Program-made: the position numbers and the translations under genes
Source of the DNA: Gaetbulibacter saemankumensis DSM 17032
Lineage (GTDB): Bacteria; Bacteroidota; Bacteroidia; Flavobacteriales; Flavobacteriaceae
DNA: 64,000 nt
Assembly (NCBI RefSeq): GCF_000425645.1
Contig: NZ_KE384430.1
Span: 917,492 to 981,491 of the forward strand
Direction: 5' to 3'
The notes under the pieces: model-generated
What the model was told of the DNA's origin: nothing
What the model saw: only the letters and a program-made list of their open reading frames with translations
Database searches by the model: none
Shown here: piece after piece, positions 43,016-53,300 of the stretch
How positions within the stretch are numbered: position 1 is the first letter of the stretch
Layout: each line of letters opens with the position of its first letter

Positions 43016-43411
43016 ATGAATTTAAAAGGAAGAAATAAGATTACCCCCGAATTTAGCATGGCATCGATGACAGATATTGTATTTCTGTTATTGATATTTT
43101 TCATGTTGGCTTCAACTTTAGTGACAACAAATGCCATAGATATTTTGTTGCCTAAAGCAAGTGGTAAAACAGAAAATAAAAAATCGGTATCTGTAAGTAT
43201 CAAGAAAAACTTAACGTATTATATCGATCAAAAGCGCGTGGTAGAGAGTGTTTTAGAAAACGAATTACTGGCGGCATTGTCTTCTCACGATAAGCCAACT
43301 ATTGTGTTGCGAGCGGAAAAGTCCGTGCCTGTGGAGAATGTTGTAAAAGTAATGGATATCGCTAATAGAAATAAGTTTAAGGTCATTCTTGCAGTAAGGC
43401 CTAATAATTAG
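43016..43411 (+). CDS. exbD: ExbD/TolR-family protein
   Basis: 131 residues: a short cytoplasmic start (GRNKITPEFSMASMTDIVF), one helix at about 20-40 (LLLIFFMLASTLV), and a periplasmic domain with the strand-rich VSVSIKKNLTYYIDQKRV block. The Asp in TDIVFLLLIFF is the conserved proton-carrying residue. The start is two bases after exbB, so they are translated together. Confidence 0.92.
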   Translation: MNLKGRNKITPEFSMASMTDIVFLLLIFFMLASTLVTTNAIDILLPKASGKTENKKSVSVSIKKNLTYYIDQKRVVESVLENELLAALSSHDKPTIVLRAEKSVPVENVVKVMDIANRNKFKVILAVRPNN

Positions 43412-43444
43412 CATAATAAAATAAAATACATCATTAATTTTATA

Positions 43445-44293
43445 ATGAAATATTTCAAAACAAAGCATGAAAGAAATTCAGCAAAATTAACGGCTTTAAT
43501 AGCTGTAATCTTGCTGCTTTTGTTGTTTGTTGTTGGAACCACTTATATGGATCCTCCTGTGGAATATGGTGTAGCTGTTAATTTTGGAACTTCAAATTTT
43601 GGAAGTGGTGATGTACAGCCAATGAAACCTATAAAATCTGAACCGCGAGACATCGAAAAACCTACCGAACCTGAAGTAACAAAGGTTGAACCTACAAAGG
43701 CGGTAGAGGCTAAAGAGGAAGTGTTGACGGAGGACAATTCTGAAGCAATTGCGATTAAAAAGCAAAAGGAAGCTGAGGCAAAAGCAAAGGCTATTGCGGA
43801 AGCCAAAGCTAAAGCAGAAGCAGACCGCATTGCTAAAGAACAGCGTGAACTTGAGGAAAAGAAGCGTAAATTAGATGCTCTAATAGGTGGTGTGAGCAAA
43901 TCTGAAGGAGACCAAACGGGGGGTGAAGGTGATGATACTCGTGCAGGAGACAAAGGTCAGTTAGATGGAAATCCTTATGCTCCTAGCTATTTTGGATCTG
44001 GTGGTTCAGGAAGCGGAGGTGTAGGCTACGGACTAAACGGTAGAGGTAAAGCTAAATTCACTACTTATACTCAAGAATGTAATGAATATGGAATGGTCAT
44101 CGTTGAAATTGTTGTAAACCAAAATGGCAATGTTATTGAAGCGACACCAGGAGTAAAATATACTACAAATAAGGCTTTATGTTTGTTAGATACAGCAAAA
44201 AAAATAGCTTTATCTCATAAATGGCGGGCAGACCCAAATGCACCAGCTAGACAAAAAGGATTTGTAAGAGTAAACTTTGAATTAGGTCAGTAA
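43445..44293 (+). CDS. tonB: TonB-like energy transducer with a TolA-like coiled coil
   Basis: 282 residues: one helix at about 14-35, a proline/lysine-rich stretch (about 58-95), a charged Ala/Lys/Glu coiled coil (about 99-145), a glycine-rich linker (about 150-200), and a C-terminal domain with YTQECNEYGMVIVEIVVNQNGNVIEA and SHKWRADP, which is the TonB C-terminal type. The coiled coil resembles TolA, so the protein lies between TonB and TolA in layout. With ExbB and ExbD it should span the periplasm and contact outer-membrane receptors. A frame antisense to it is a shadow of its repetitive composition. Confidence 0.85.
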   Translation: MKYFKTKHERNSAKLTALIAVILLLLLFVVGTTYMDPPVEYGVAVNFGTSNFGSGDVQPMKPIKSEPRDIEKPTEPEVTKVEPTKAVEAKEEVLTEDNSEAIAIKKQKEAEAKAKAIAEAKAKAEADRIAKEQRELEEKKRKLDALIGGVSKSEGDQTGGEGDDTRAGDKGQLDGNPYAPSYFGSGGSGSGGVGYGLNGRGKAKFTTYTQECNEYGMVIVEIVVNQNGNVIEATPGVKYTTNKALCLLDTAKKIALSHKWRADPNAPARQKGFVRVNFELGQ

Positions 44294-44297
44294 CATT

Positions 44298-45515
44298 ATG
44301 ACATATAAGGATACGCTCGATTGGATGTTTTCTCAACTACCAATGTATCAACGCCAAGGAAATACAGCATTTAAGTCAGATTTATCCAATACTATAAAGC
44401 TTGTCGAGCATTTAAAATTTCCGCATCTCCAATTTAAGTCAATACACGTAGCTGGCACCAATGGTAAAGGATCTACAAGTCATATGCTCGCATCGATTTT
44501 ACAGGAGGCTGGGTATAAAGTAGGATTGTACACCTCGCCTCACTTGAAAGATTTTAGGGAGCGCATAAAAATTAATGGTAAGGAAGTTTCAGAAGATTTT
44601 GTTGTCGATTTTATTGAAAAGAACAAATTATTCTTTGAGACTCATGCATTATCATTTTTTGAAATGACAGTTGGCATGGCTTTCGAATACTTCTCAAAAG
44701 AACAAGTAGATATCGCGGTTATCGAAGTAGGTTTAGGTGGTCGTTTAGACTCAACGAATGTTATTACGCCTGAAGTTTCGGTAATTACTAATATAGGATT
44801 AGATCATACACAGTTTTTGGGAACAACATTAGAAGCTGTGGCTCGTGAAAAGGCAGGCATTATTAAACCAAATATTCCTGTAATTATTGGTGAAACTCAA
44901 AATGAAACTAAAGAGGTTTTTAATAGTATTGCTAATCAGAATAACTCTAGGATAATTTTTGCAGATCAAGAAGAAACACAGGTATATAGATCCGATTTAA
45001 TTGGTAGTTACCAAAAGAAAAACATCGTTACTGTTGTTCAAGCAATAAAACAATTGAGTGCTTTAGGATATAAAATAGTAGCAAATCATATAGAACAAGG
45101 ATTGCTACACGTTATTCAAAATACTGGTTTATTGGGCAGGTGGCAAGTTTTAAATGCCAAACCGAAGGTAGTTTGTGATACTGGACATAATAGAGAAGGA
45201 CTTCTATATGTTATAAATCAAATTCAAAATGAAAATTTTGATAGATTGCATGTGGTATTTGGTGTTGTTAATGACAAAGATTTAAGTAGTATAGCAGACC
45301 TACTACCAAAAAATGCAACTTATTATTTCTGTAAACCGGATATACCTCGAGGCTTAGAAGCAGATGTTTTACAGACGAATTTATTGCCGTATGGATTGGT
45401 GGGTATGGTTTATGATTCTGTTTATGAGGCGTATAAATCGGCTTTAGTCGAGGCCTCCGAAAATGATTTTGTATTTGTAGGAGGAAGTACGTTTGTGGTG
45501 GCAGAAATAATTTAA
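44298..45515 (+). CDS. folC: Folylpolyglutamate synthase / dihydrofolate synthase
   Basis: 405 residues of the Mur ligase-like family. The P-loop is HVAGTNGKGSTSHMLASIL (about 50-68), with YTSPHLKDFRERI following, the family motif for folate binding, and the magnesium-binding EVGLGGRLDSTNV (about 146-158). It adds glutamate to dihydropteroate or folates. The C-terminal ligase domain has CDTGHNREG and VFGVVNDKD. It begins four bases after the TonB-like gene, so it shares the transcript, but there is no functional link. The gene end is followed by the tRNA-Val promoter. Confidence 0.93.
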   Translation: MTYKDTLDWMFSQLPMYQRQGNTAFKSDLSNTIKLVEHLKFPHLQFKSIHVAGTNGKGSTSHMLASILQEAGYKVGLYTSPHLKDFRERIKINGKEVSEDFVVDFIEKNKLFFETHALSFFEMTVGMAFEYFSKEQVDIAVIEVGLGGRLDSTNVITPEVSVITNIGLDHTQFLGTTLEAVAREKAGIIKPNIPVIIGETQNETKEVFNSIANQNNSRIIFADQEETQVYRSDLIGSYQKKNIVTVVQAIKQLSALGYKIVANHIEQGLLHVIQNTGLLGRWQVLNAKPKVVCDTGHNREGLLYVINQIQNENFDRLHVVFGVVNDKDLSSIADLLPKNATYYFCKPDIPRGLEADVLQTNLLPYGLVGMVYDSVYEAYKSALVEASENDFVFVGGSTFVVAEII

Positions 45516-45532
45516 ATTTTTTACAAAAAATG

Positions 45533-45564
45533 TTTTTGTAGAATGAAAAACTAGCTTATATTTG
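45533..45564 (+). promoter_or_regulatory. Promoter of the tRNA-Val genes (TTTTTG, 18 bases, TATATTTG)
   Basis: The -33 TTTTTG at 45533-45538 and the -7 TATATTTG at 45557-45564 are spaced by 18 bases, as for tRNA-Leu. Both promoters continue CACACCT. Confidence 0.8.
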
Positions 45565-45578
45565 CACACCTAATTGCA

Positions 45579-45653
45579 GGGCGCGTAGCTCAGTTGGTTC
45601 AGAGCACTTGGTTTACACCCAAGGGGTCAGGGGTTCGAATCCCTTCGCGCCCA
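45579..45653 (+). tRNA. tRNA-Val (anticodon TAC), copy 1
   Basis: 75 bases. Acceptor GGGCGCG / CGCGCCC, anticodon stem CTTGG/CCAAG with loop TTTACAC giving TAC, and T arm GGGGTTCGAATCCC. CCA is not encoded. A hairpin with a T-run follows at 45667-45689. Confidence 0.96.
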
Positions 45654-45666
45654 CAACAATTTAGAG

Positions 45667-45689
45667 CCTGATTAAAAATCAGGTTTTTT
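45667..45689 (+). terminator. Terminator between the two tRNA-Val genes
   Basis: Stem CCTGATT / AATCAGG, loop AAA, then six T. It may limit read-through into copy 2. Confidence 0.75.
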
Positions 45690-45734
45690 AGTGACATGTT
45701 GTGAGGCTTATTTCAATTAGAAATTAGGCACAAT

Positions 45735-45750
45735 CCCGAAAATTTTCGGG
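45735..45750. repeat. Perfect palindrome overlapping the 5' end of tRNA-Val copy 2
   Basis: CCCGAAAATTTTCGGG is a 16-base perfect palindrome whose last three bases are the first three of tRNA copy 2. Confidence 0.7.
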
Positions 45751-45822
45751 CGCGTAGCTCAGTTGGTTCAGAGCACTTGGTTTACACCCAAGGGGTCAGG
45801 GGTTCGAATCCCTTCGCGCCCA
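45748..45822 (+). tRNA. tRNA-Val (anticodon TAC), copy 2
   Basis: The 75 bases are identical to copy 1 at 45579, and the identity extends three bases past the 3' end. No strong promoter of its own is seen; it may depend on read-through from the first copy. Confidence 0.96.
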
Positions 45823-45830
45823 CAGAGAAA

Positions 45831-45857
45831 ACCTGATAGATACTATCGGGTTTTTTT
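45831..45857 (+). terminator. Terminator after tRNA-Val copy 2
   Basis: Stem ACCTGATAG / CTATCGGGT (one G-U pair), three-base loop, then a run of seven T. Confidence 0.85.
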
Positions 45858-45997
45858 ATTTCCAGACTTTTATATTAAAATTCAAATTTGCTCTATTTTT
45901 TTTGCTTTTTAACTAAATATTCATCAATTGAATATTATTAGCTGTAAATTGTAAGTTCTTATTATTTAAGTAGTTTGATTAATTGTTGCTTTTGAAT

Positions 45998-46771
45998 ATG
46001 AATATAAGTGAAATTAGAGATGTTTATAAGGATGTGTTCCAGTCATATAATCATCCATCACTGGAAGAACATGTGCGGAAGATTATTGAACTAGATGTTT
46101 ACTTGCCTTATAGTTCTACTTTTTTTTGTGTAACCAATACTCAGGATCTGAAATTCGAATATATCAGTAAGAATATGTTTGCTTGTTTGGGTTTAAAAAA
46201 GGAAGATTTTGAAAAAGATGGTATGCGTTATTTTTGGAGTAGAATGCATCCTGACGATGTTGAGTTATGGCTGCAAGCATTAAATGAGTTAATGGTTTTT
46301 ACTTTAAATGAGATTGATTTAGAACATCGGGATCGAATGAGTTATACCTGGAATTACAGGCTGAAGAATGCTGCTGGTGATTATGTTAATATTATTCAAA
46401 ATACCACTCCCCTTGTTTTTGATGATTGCGATAAGCCAATTATTGGTCTTGCCCATTATACGGTGCTAAGTCCTGAAATAGAGCTTCAAGTTTGTGCTTC
46501 GGCTAAATTATTGAAAGATAACAATGAATATGAAACGGTTTATTTTAATAATTTTTCTCAAAAGTTGCTTGCCGATGGTATAACCAATAGAGAACGAGAT
46601 ATTATACGCTTGTTGTTATTAAATAATTCGAGTAAAGACATTGCTGATAAACTTAATATCAGTGCTAATACGGTCGATACACATAGGCGAAATATTTTAA
46701 AAAAGCTGAATATATCTTCAACTGGAGAGCTTATAGGTATGTTAAGGTCTAATAAATACTTAATTGTTTAA
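45998..46771 (+). CDS. PAS-LuxR-type transcriptional regulator
   Basis: 257 residues from the ATG at 45998; an upstream in-frame TTG at 45983 is less likely. The N-terminal part (about 33-155) is a PAS-like sensor (YSSTFFCVTNTQDLKFEYIS and RMHPDDVELW; then WNYRLKNAAGDYVNI). The C-terminal part (about 195-250) is a LuxR helix-turn-helix: TNRERDIIRLLLLNNSSKDIADKLNISANTVDTHRRNILKKL. There is no receiver domain. The ligand sensed by the PAS fold is unknown. It stands alone; the downstream hairpin belongs to it. Similar PAS-LuxR proteins are frequent orphan regulators in flavobacteria. Confidence 0.85.
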   Translation: MNISEIRDVYKDVFQSYNHPSLEEHVRKIIELDVYLPYSSTFFCVTNTQDLKFEYISKNMFACLGLKKEDFEKDGMRYFWSRMHPDDVELWLQALNELMVFTLNEIDLEHRDRMSYTWNYRLKNAAGDYVNIIQNTTPLVFDDCDKPIIGLAHYTVLSPEIELQVCASAKLLKDNNEYETVYFNNFSQKLLADGITNRERDIIRLLLLNNSSKDIADKLNISANTVDTHRRNILKKLNISSTGELIGMLRSNKYLIV

Positions 46772-46932
46772 TTTTAAACAAAAAATAATTAGAGTTATGT
46801 AATTAATTATGAATGTATTACGTATTCTATATAATGAAACTATTAAAAATACTCAAAATGAGTATTGCATACAAACTAATTATGTTGCAATTTTACACTG
46901 CTATTAATTAGTTCTTAGGGAGAATTTACATC

Positions 46933-46970
46933 AAGTGTCTGTTTTATTTTTTAGAACAGGCACTTTTTGG
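46933..46970 (+). terminator. Terminator after the LuxR-type gene
   Basis: Stem AAGTGTCTGTTTT / AGAACAGGCACTT with G-U pairs and a T-run. It also borders the end of murF from the opposite strand. A further inverted repeat AATACTCA / TGAGTATT is at 46848-46866. Confidence 0.65.
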
Positions 46971-46983
46971 TTATATAGGTTTG

Positions 46984-48255
46984 TCAGTTGTCTAAAATTC
47001 GTTCTAATGCCATCCCTCTTGAGCCTTTAATAAGTAGGGTAGTATTATTAATTTCGTGTATATTAAAATTCGCCTGAAAATCGGAAAAGGTCTTGTAGCG
47101 TTTGATTTTGTCATCATTAATTTTAGTTTTATAGAAGTTCTCACCAACTAAATAAACCTTATTTATGTTCAGGTTATTACATAAATCGTGAATAATTTGA
47201 TGCTCTTCTTTAGCGGCAGCCCCTAATTCAAACATATCTCCTAAGATTGCAATTTTATTGCCACCTTGGTTTTCAAAATTTTGTAGAGCAGCCTGCATGC
47301 TTGTGGGGTTGGCATTGTAAGCATCTAAAATAACTTTATTTGTGCCTATATTTAGTATTTGCGATCGGTTATTTGAAGGAATATAATTTTCAATGGCCGC
47401 TTTAATATCAGTTGCTTTTACTTTAAAGTAATGTCCTATGGCTATGGCTGCACTAATATTGTTAAAGTTGTATTCACCAATTAAATGACTTTCTATTTTT
47501 TGTGATTGATATTGACAGCTAACAAAAGGTTGTGCACTTATGAATTTAATAGATATATCTCCTGCTTTTGAATTAAAGATAGAAGGATTTGTATTCTGTG
47601 TTTTTTCTAGCTGAATGGCATCATTACCATTTACAAAAATGGTCTTATTGTTCTTAATAAGGTAATCATACATTTCGCTTTTACCTTTTATAACACCTTC
47701 AACACCTCCAAATCCTTCTAAATGTGCCTTTCCAAAATTAGTGATATAGCCAAAATCAGGCTGAGCAATTTTACATAGAAATTCAATTTCTTTTAAATGA
47801 TTTGCACCCATTTCTACAATGCCTATTTCGGTAGATTTTGTCATGGATAGCAAGGTTAAAGGTACACCAATGTGATTGTTTAAATTACCAATAGTGGCTG
47901 TGGTATTGTATTTCTTAGCAAGGACTGTGTTTATGAGTTCTTTTGTGGTTGTCTTTCCATTACTACCAGTTAAAGCGATTATCGGGAGGTTTAAATAGTT
48001 TCTGTGATAAGAAGCTAAGTTTTGAAGCGTCTCGAGTACATTGTTAACTAATATGGTATTCGATGATATGTTGTATTCAGGTTCATCAATAATGGCATAC
48101 TTTGCTCCAGTGTTTAATGCTTGTTCTGCATATGTGTTTCCGTTAAAAGTATCGCCTTTAAGAGCGAAAAAAATATCATTTTTATTCAGTTTTCTGGTGT
48201 CGGTACAAACTGAATTGCATTCTAAAAAAACGGTGTGAAGTTCGGCTATAGTCAA
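46984..48255 (-). CDS. murF: UDP-N-acetylmuramoyl-tripeptide--D-alanyl-D-alanine ligase
   Basis: 423 residues, the last cytoplasmic peptidoglycan ligase. The ATP motif is LTGSNGKTTTKELI (about 95-108); the Mur-family block NHIGVPLTLLSM follows, then the magnesium Glu-His segment EMGANHLKEIEFL and ITNFGKAHLEGFG. The C-terminal LDAYNANPTSMQAAL is typical MurF. Length is normal. It is downstream of gldJ on the same strand behind a terminator, so it is probably independent. Confidence 0.94.
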   Translation of the reverse strand: MTIAELHTVFLECNSVCTDTRKLNKNDIFFALKGDTFNGNTYAEQALNTGAKYAIIDEPEYNISSNTILVNNVLETLQNLASYHRNYLNLPIIALTGSNGKTTTKELINTVLAKKYNTTATIGNLNNHIGVPLTLLSMTKSTEIGIVEMGANHLKEIEFLCKIAQPDFGYITNFGKAHLEGFGGVEGVIKGKSEMYDYLIKNNKTIFVNGNDAIQLEKTQNTNPSIFNSKAGDISIKFISAQPFVSCQYQSQKIESHLIGEYNFNNISAAIAIGHYFKVKATDIKAAIENYIPSNNRSQILNIGTNKVILDAYNANPTSMQAALQNFENQGGNKIAILGDMFELGAAAKEEHQIIHDLCNNLNINKVYLVGENFYKTKINDDKIKRYKTFSDFQANFNIHEINNTTLLIKGSRGMALERILDN

Positions 48256-48293
48256 AAGAAATGAATATTAATTTTGGAATTAAAAGTAACAAA

Positions 48294-48323
48294 AAAAGTC
48301 CTAACGTAGTTGTTAGGACTTTT
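48294..48323 (-). terminator. Terminator of gldJ
   Basis: Stem AAAAGTCCTAAC / GTTAGGACTTTT with a six-base loop; on the minus strand it is followed by a T-run. It sits between gldJ and murF. Confidence 0.88.
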
Positions 48324-48345
48324 GCTTTTTTATTAAATGTTCTAT

Positions 48346-50040
48346 TTAATTTTTTGTTTTATGCTTTGCTTTAGTTTTTGAGCCTACACGAGACATGGCG
48401 CATCTAAATCCGATATAATCTGTTGCCATATCTTGTGGGAAGTAACGACGTTGAGCTGGATCTAACCAGTACTCTCTGTCTTTCCAAGATCCTCCTTTAT
48501 ATACGCGAACTTCATCGTTAATTAGAGAAGTTCTATTATTAGACTTGTCATATTCTCTAATGATATTACCTAATGAGTCCCTAGATATAGAATGTTTAGG
48601 AGAGTTATACATTTTTCTCGTTTCAGCTTCTGCTGTCGTTGTTGCATTGTCTTCATCACCAAAATTATCAAAGTAACGAGATGAACGTCTGTCGCCATCA
48701 CGGAAATTTATTTCATTACTTTTGTCAAAGTTTGTACGTAAGTATGTTTCATTTTCATCCACAGGAACCTGTAAAATTTCTCCAGGAAGATTACGTGCTA
48801 TTACTTTTCCGTTAGATAAGGTGTCGTATACAATATCGTCTATGGTAACAACTTTTACATTACCGTCTTCATCGATAGCGTTTTTAGTGTAAACGTTACC
48901 ACGGTAGTAGTTAAAGTCGTTAAATTGATCATCGATGATTGGTCTGTATACATCAGCAACCCATTCGGCAACATTTCCTGCCATATCGTAGAGTCCGTAG
49001 TCGTTCGGTTCGTATGATTTTACGGCATTAGTAATGTCAGCTCCATCATCAGACCATCCAGCAATTCCGCCGTAATCACCTTTTCCTTGTTTAAAGTTAG
49101 CTAATTGATCTCCTCTGTACTTACGTTTACCATTACGGGTGTATTGTCCATCCCATGGATATTTTTTACGACCACGATACAGGTTATAACTTCTAATTTC
49201 ACTTAAGCCTAAGGCTGCATATTCCCATTCAGTTTCTGTAGGGAGTCTGTATTTTGGAGAAATAAGTCCTGTTTCTCTAGTAGCATAGATGTTAGTTTCA
49301 TTACCATCGGCATCAGTTCTAACATTTCTGCGGTTACGTCCGTCACCATTAATTATTTCTTCGTTACCACCGTAGGTTAAAGTAGGAGCATTAATATAAG
49401 TGTCTGTATTAAAGGTAGCATCGGCATTAACGTCAGTGATTTTTGCATCACGCTTTAAATATCCAGCTTGTTCCAATTTATATTCGTTAACACGATCTGT
49501 TCTCCAGTTAGCAAATTCAACTGCCTGAATCCAGCTAACACCAACAACTGGATATTCACCATATCCCGGGTGACGTAAATAATTTTCTGTCATGACTTCA
49601 TTGTAGCCTAAACGATTTCTCCAAACTAAAGTGTCTGGTAAAGCACCATTATAAATAGCTCTAAAATTTTCGTCCGACGGCGGATATACACGTTTAATCC
49701 AATCTAAGTATTCCATATACATAGCATTGGTAACTTCGGTTTCGTCCATATAGAACGATTGTACGTGTTGTTGGTTCGGGGTATTATTCCAATCGTGCAT
49801 CACGTCATCCTGAACACGACCTTTAGTAAAGGTTCCTCCTTCAATGAATACTAAACCAGGAGCAGTTTCCTGTTCTTTAAAATCTGTATTGTATTGGAAC
49901 CCACCTTCTCGCGAGTTAATTTGCCAGCCTGTAGCTCGAGAACTGTTCTTTGAACTCGAAGATTTTTTACAACTAGTTATAGCCATGGAGACTGCTAAAA
50001 CTAATAAAACCTTGAATGCTAATACTTTTTTCATATCCAT
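48346..50040 (-). CDS. gldJ: Gliding motility lipoprotein GldJ
   Basis: 564 residues. A lipoprotein signal peptide ends at C24 (AITSCKK). The body is a formylglycine-generating-enzyme/sulfatase-modifying fold: FIEGGTFTKG (about 64-73), YMDETEVTNAMYMEYL (about 97-112), PVVGVSWIQAVEFANWR, SPKYRLPTETEWEYAALG, YDMAGNVAEWVADVY and GGSWKDREYW ... FRCAMS. GldJ is required for gliding and for stability of GldK and the type IX system in Flavobacterium; the enzyme fold has no known catalysis there. It diverges from porU, with a 263-base shared region. Start choice is MDMKK or the second ATG two codons later. Confidence 0.93.
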   Translation of the reverse strand: MDMKKVLAFKVLLVLAVSMAITSCKKSSSSKNSSRATGWQINSREGGFQYNTDFKEQETAPGLVFIEGGTFTKGRVQDDVMHDWNNTPNQQHVQSFYMDETEVTNAMYMEYLDWIKRVYPPSDENFRAIYNGALPDTLVWRNRLGYNEVMTENYLRHPGYGEYPVVGVSWIQAVEFANWRTDRVNEYKLEQAGYLKRDAKITDVNADATFNTDTYINAPTLTYGGNEEIINGDGRNRRNVRTDADGNETNIYATRETGLISPKYRLPTETEWEYAALGLSEIRSYNLYRGRKKYPWDGQYTRNGKRKYRGDQLANFKQGKGDYGGIAGWSDDGADITNAVKSYEPNDYGLYDMAGNVAEWVADVYRPIIDDQFNDFNYYRGNVYTKNAIDEDGNVKVVTIDDIVYDTLSNGKVIARNLPGEILQVPVDENETYLRTNFDKSNEINFRDGDRRSSRYFDNFGDEDNATTTAEAETRKMYNSPKHSISRDSLGNIIREYDKSNNRTSLINDEVRVYKGGSWKDREYWLDPAQRRYFPQDMATDYIGFRCAMSRVGSKTKAKHKTKN

Positions 50041-50232
50041 ACGTTTAAGTAAGCTAATAATATTTTTGGTCCTGCAATATAAGAATTAAACCCAACATCG
50101 CAAGCTAAATTGTTAATTTTGACTAAAAAATCGAGCGTTTCACCCTATTTATTGTGCATTTCGTCGATGATTTTAGCTTTTTCTGACTCTCTTTTGTGTT
50201 GTAATAACGTGTCTTTTACTAATTTATTATTG

Positions 50233-50240
50233 TATTTTTG
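50233..50240 (+). promoter_or_regulatory. -7 element (TATTTTTG) of porU-porV
   Basis: TATTTTTG matches TAnnTTTG, 63 bases upstream of porU. The same 263-base gap must hold the gldJ promoter; a near match CAATATAA lies at about 50079-50087. Confidence 0.45.
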
Positions 50241-50303
50241 ACTCAGTTTTTAAAATTGTTCGATATTTGATAATATCAGCTGGTTAAAACCGTTTATTAA
50301 GCG

Positions 50304-53300
50304 ATGAAAGAAAAATTACTACTTATTACCTTGTTTGTTTTTAGCGTATTAGGTTTTTCTCAACAAAAAGATTTTAGTCTTATTTGGGAATCAGAAAAGC
50401 ATATTACAGTTGCAAATGAAACAATCGTTTTACCTGGATTTAATAAAATAAACTATAGTTTTAGCTTTGAAGAAGGAATTAGTTTTGTGAGTCAATGGGG
50501 TGTAAATCAGGAGGTGAATGAAAATTCTATACAAGTTACCAATGTAGTATACGAGGGTGTTTCTACTCGCGAATTACATGATTTAAATGTGACCACTATT
50601 CCAAGTGAGCTGAAATATGTTTTAAGAAATTCTATCGCTCGAGAGAATAAATATGCCTATTTTCAAATATCACCAATTGTAAAAGATGCTAATGGAAGTT
50701 ATAAGAAGGTGATTTCTTTTAGAATCAATTATACTTTTGAAACTATTGCCAGTAAAGCAAATCGTTTAAATAAAGTTGTCGGAGCAAAAAGTATTTCAAA
50801 TTCAGTTTTAAGTTCTGGTCAGTGGTATCGTTTTTATGTTGACACCACCGGAGTTTACAAATTAACGAAGAGTTTTTTGCAGCGTTTGGGGGTAGATGTT
50901 AATAATGTAGATCCAAGAACTATAAAACTCTATGGGAATGGCGGTGAAATGATTCCTTATGCTAATAGTGCATCACAAGCTTATGATGTTCAAGAAAATG
51001 CCATAAAATTTGTAGGGGAATCTGATGGGCAATTTAATAATGATGACCATATATTATTTTATGCTGTGGGGCCAAAGGGGTACAATGCCGAAAGTAATAC
51101 CAACATAAATTGTTATACAGATAAAACGTATTATTATATTAATGTGAGTGCAGGTCAGGGTAAACGCATACAAACTATGACGCAGCCAACGGGCCCTGTA
51201 GATTTATCTATAAATACGTTTGAAGATTATCAGTTTCATGAAAACGACGACTATAATATTGCCTCTTTAGGAAGGCGATGGTTTGGTGACCGGTTTAATA
51301 TTCAGAATTCAAAAACTTTTCAATTTGAGTTTCCAGATTTAGTCGTTTCGGAACCCATTAAACTGAAAGTATATGCAGCTGCAAGCGCTTCGAATACAAC
51401 AAATATGGAAGTGTCGGTAAATAATGCCGTAGTTGCTAATTTATCAATATCAGGAACATCAGGAAGTACACTTGCTAGTGAAGCAAGTTATAATAATACG
51501 GTTAATGTGAATTCGTCAAACATTGCTGTGAAATTAAAATATAGTAATCAAGGTAATCCGAGTGCTATAGGCTATTTAGATTATATATCGATTGAGGCCG
51601 TTCGAGCATTGAAATTTAATGGTAGACAATTTCAATTTAAAAATAATGCTGTAGCGATAAACTCAGGTGTGGCAGAATACATAATTCAGAATGCATCAAA
51701 TTTACAGGAGATTTGGGATGTTACAGATAAGTATAACGTGTTTTCTTATATTAATGAAACGGAGATTCCAAATTTCAGTTTTAAAACAAACATGGGTAGT
51801 CTTAAGAACTATCAAGCGGTTACTTCAGCAGATTATTATGAACCCAAATTTGATGGTGTAACTATAGTTGTAAATCAAAACATAAAAGGTACTGTTTTTA
51901 AGAATAATCAAGGTGAATTTCAAGATGTCGATTATTTAATTGTAACACCTACGAATATGTTAAATCAAGCCGAACGTATGGCACAAATAAACAGGAATCA
52001 ATATGGCTATAATGTCAAAGTTTATAGTTTAGGTGAGATATATAATGAATTTAGTACGGGCAATAAGGATGTGGCAGCCATAAGAAATTTGGTGAAATAT
52101 GTTTATGACAATGCCAGTGCTCCAGATAAAAGATTAAAATATTTGTGTCTTTTTGGAGATACTTCATTCGATTATAAGAATAGAATACCTAATAATACTA
52201 ATGTGGTTCCTTCATGGTATTCTTATGCAAGTTTTAACTTAACCAGTTCTTATGTGTCCGATGATTTTTATGGAATGATGGATGATAATGAAGGAACCAT
52301 GGTGACAAGCGACATGCTTGATGTGGCAGTAGGACGAATTTTGGCAGATACGCCACAGCGGGCAAAAGAAATGGTGGATAAAATAGAATCCTACTATAAT
52401 AAGGAATCGCATGGAGCCTGGCGTAATAAATTTGTTGTAGTCTCTGATGATGTCGATAAGGACTGGGAGGGGATTTTACAGGAAACCACTGATAATATTG
52501 GGAATTTAGTGACCGATTCGAAACATTTTATGAATGTCGTAAAAATACATTCTGATGCTTATAAGCAAGAAGTGTCGGCAGGTGGAGAAAGATATCCCCA
52601 GGTAAATACGCAATTTGTAAATGCTATTGATAAAGGAGCTATAGTGATTAATTATTTTGGTCATGGTGGCGAGGATGGTTTGGCAGAAGAACGTATTTTG
52701 TCTAAGCCGGACATAGAAAGTTTTAGAAATTATAATAAGCTCAGTTGTTTTGTGACAGTAACTTGTGAGTTTACAAAATTCGATAACCCATTTAGGGTAA
52801 CAGCTGGTGAATTTATGTTTTGGAATAAGCAAGCAGGAGCCATTGGATTAATTACAACAACGAGACAAATTTTTGTTAATTTTGCTATCTCATTTAATAA
52901 TTTACTAGGGCAGTATTTGTTTTCGTATAGTGATGACGATAATTTTTCCGATTATGAATATCCGTCTATGGCAGAAGCACTTCGCCTTACAAAAAATACG
53001 TCCCCTATTTCTTTTCAGAGTCAACGAAGATTGATATTTTTTATTGGTGATCCGGCTATGAAATTGGCTTTTGCAAAACCTAATATTCGGTTAACAAAAA
53101 TAAATGATGTGCCTATTGGACAATCTACAGATACTTTAAAAGCACTGAGTTATGTTAAGTTAGCTGGTGAAGTGACCGATGTAAATGGTAATTTGTTGAC
53201 TGATTATAAAGGGACACTTACTACAACGATTTATGATAAGGAGATTGAAAGACAAACCTTAGCCAATGATGGAACCCGGCTCAATGGTGAATTGGTGAAA

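Noticed and set aside
43543-43953. A 136-residue frame antisense to the TonB-like gene
   Set aside because: It mirrors the Ala/Lys/Glu-rich repeat of the TonB-like protein as Ser/Ala/Phe; it is a compositional shadow.
45579-45825. tRNA-Val repeats as an integration (att) site of a mobile element
   Set aside because: The two copies enclose only 94 bases with a terminator, no integrase is nearby and both are full-length tRNA genes.
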